From Idiomarina ramblicola (GTDB lineage: Bacteria > Pseudomonadota > Gammaproteobacteria > Enterobacterales > Alteromonadaceae), in assembly GCF_003987255.1 (NCBI RefSeq), contig NZ_PIQC01000006.1, positions 124,001-188,000 on the forward strand: a DNA stretch of 64,000 nt, written 5' to 3'. A program made the translations under genes and the position numbers. This document shows, one piece after another, positions 63,838-64,000 of the stretch. Every line of letters begins with the position of its first letter. Within the stretch, counting starts at the first letter, position 1. Below the pieces are notes generated by a model. That model was not told the DNA's origin, searched no databases, and was given only the letters and a program-made list of their open reading frames with translations.

Positions 63838-64000
63838 ATGAAAACAATAAAAACGATAGCTTTTGCCATGGTAGCGATGGCGTTTACGGTTGCAGCCCAT
63901 GCTGTGCAGACACCACCTCAAGCGCCGGAACGTGACCGTGGCGAAGGTCCTTACGAGCGCCTGATTTTGCGCGGAGGCACATTGATTAACGGCGAAGGTG
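63838..64000 (+). CDS. Exported amidohydrolase, N-terminal part (cut by window edge)
   Basis: 54 codons from ATG 63838. A signal peptide (KTIAFAMVAMAFTVAAHA) is followed by ERLILRGGTLINGEG, the usual first strand of the composite beta domain in amidohydrolases of the imidazolonepropionase-like group (the next residues, with metal ligands, lie outside the window). The product is probably periplasmic. The substrate cannot be told from this part. Confidence 0.75.
   Translation, partial: MKTIKTIAFAMVAMAFTVAAHAVQTPPQAPERDRGEGPYERLILRGGTLINGEG

Overview
The window looks like the chromosome of a marine gammaproteobacterium of the Alteromonadales, most probably Idiomarina or a close relative. The grounds are the Na+-type flagellar motor pair pomAB beside xseB-ispA-dxs, the TIGR03546/TIGR03545 pair, the DUF3450-TtpC-ExbB-ExbD-TonB-TPR cluster, the very large PstC and PstA permeases, and a moderate GC content. 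This is inference from gene content; no 16S or tRNA gene is present to confirm it. Coding density is very high, and I see no prophage, insertion sequence, CRISPR array, tRNA or rRNA.

Layout. 0-4 kb: the start of a GNAT protein and an RLAN-RimK ATP-grasp ligase (minus strand), then two conserved membrane genes. 4-15 kb: a probable carboxylate or acyl-acid utilisation island (exported MetX-like alpha/beta hydrolase, AlkK-like acyl-CoA ligase, GntP permease, TonB-dependent receptor) beside a CrbS/CrbR (MxtR/ErdR) type two-component pair and a TRIC-family membrane protein. 15-17 kb: an NtrC-like AAA+ regulator lacking GAFTGA. 17-28.7 kb: housekeeping genes (yajC-secD-secF, yaaA, a small-protein run, ribH-nusB-thiL-pgpA, and dxs-ispA-xseB on the opposite strand). 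28.8-36 kb: pomAB, thiI, a VanZ-like gene, srmB, and a SulP anion transporter with a universal stress protein behind a long leader. 36-39.3 kb: an arsenic operon (ArsC-ArsR fusion, GAPDH, ArsJ) with a clear inverted-repeat operator. 39.35-39.73 kb: a dense nest of palindromic repeats. 39.7-45 kb: an M49-like lipoprotein peptidase, an HDOD protein, rdgC and an orphan histidine kinase.

45-61 kb is a phosphate-starvation region: a six-gene TonB energy-transduction operon, a porin, an AEC-family carrier, phoBR, pstSCAB and phoU. Tandem 11-bp Pho-box repeats can be read upstream of the TonB operon, the porin, phoB, pstS and pstC. This suggests that PhoB controls an outer-membrane porin and a dedicated TonB system as well as the ABC transporter. 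61-64 kb: serA-rpiA and fau on the minus strand, then the start of an exported amidohydrolase.

The most notable observations are the TonB operon preceded by at least four in-phase Pho-box units, the ArsC-ArsR fusion operon with ArsJ but no arsenite pump, the 370-bp nested palindrome field, the two-box leader of the SulP operon, the AAA+ regulator without GAFTGA, an acetyltransferase-fold protein with a signal peptide, and a terminator hairpin whose loop holds both stop codons of two convergent genes.
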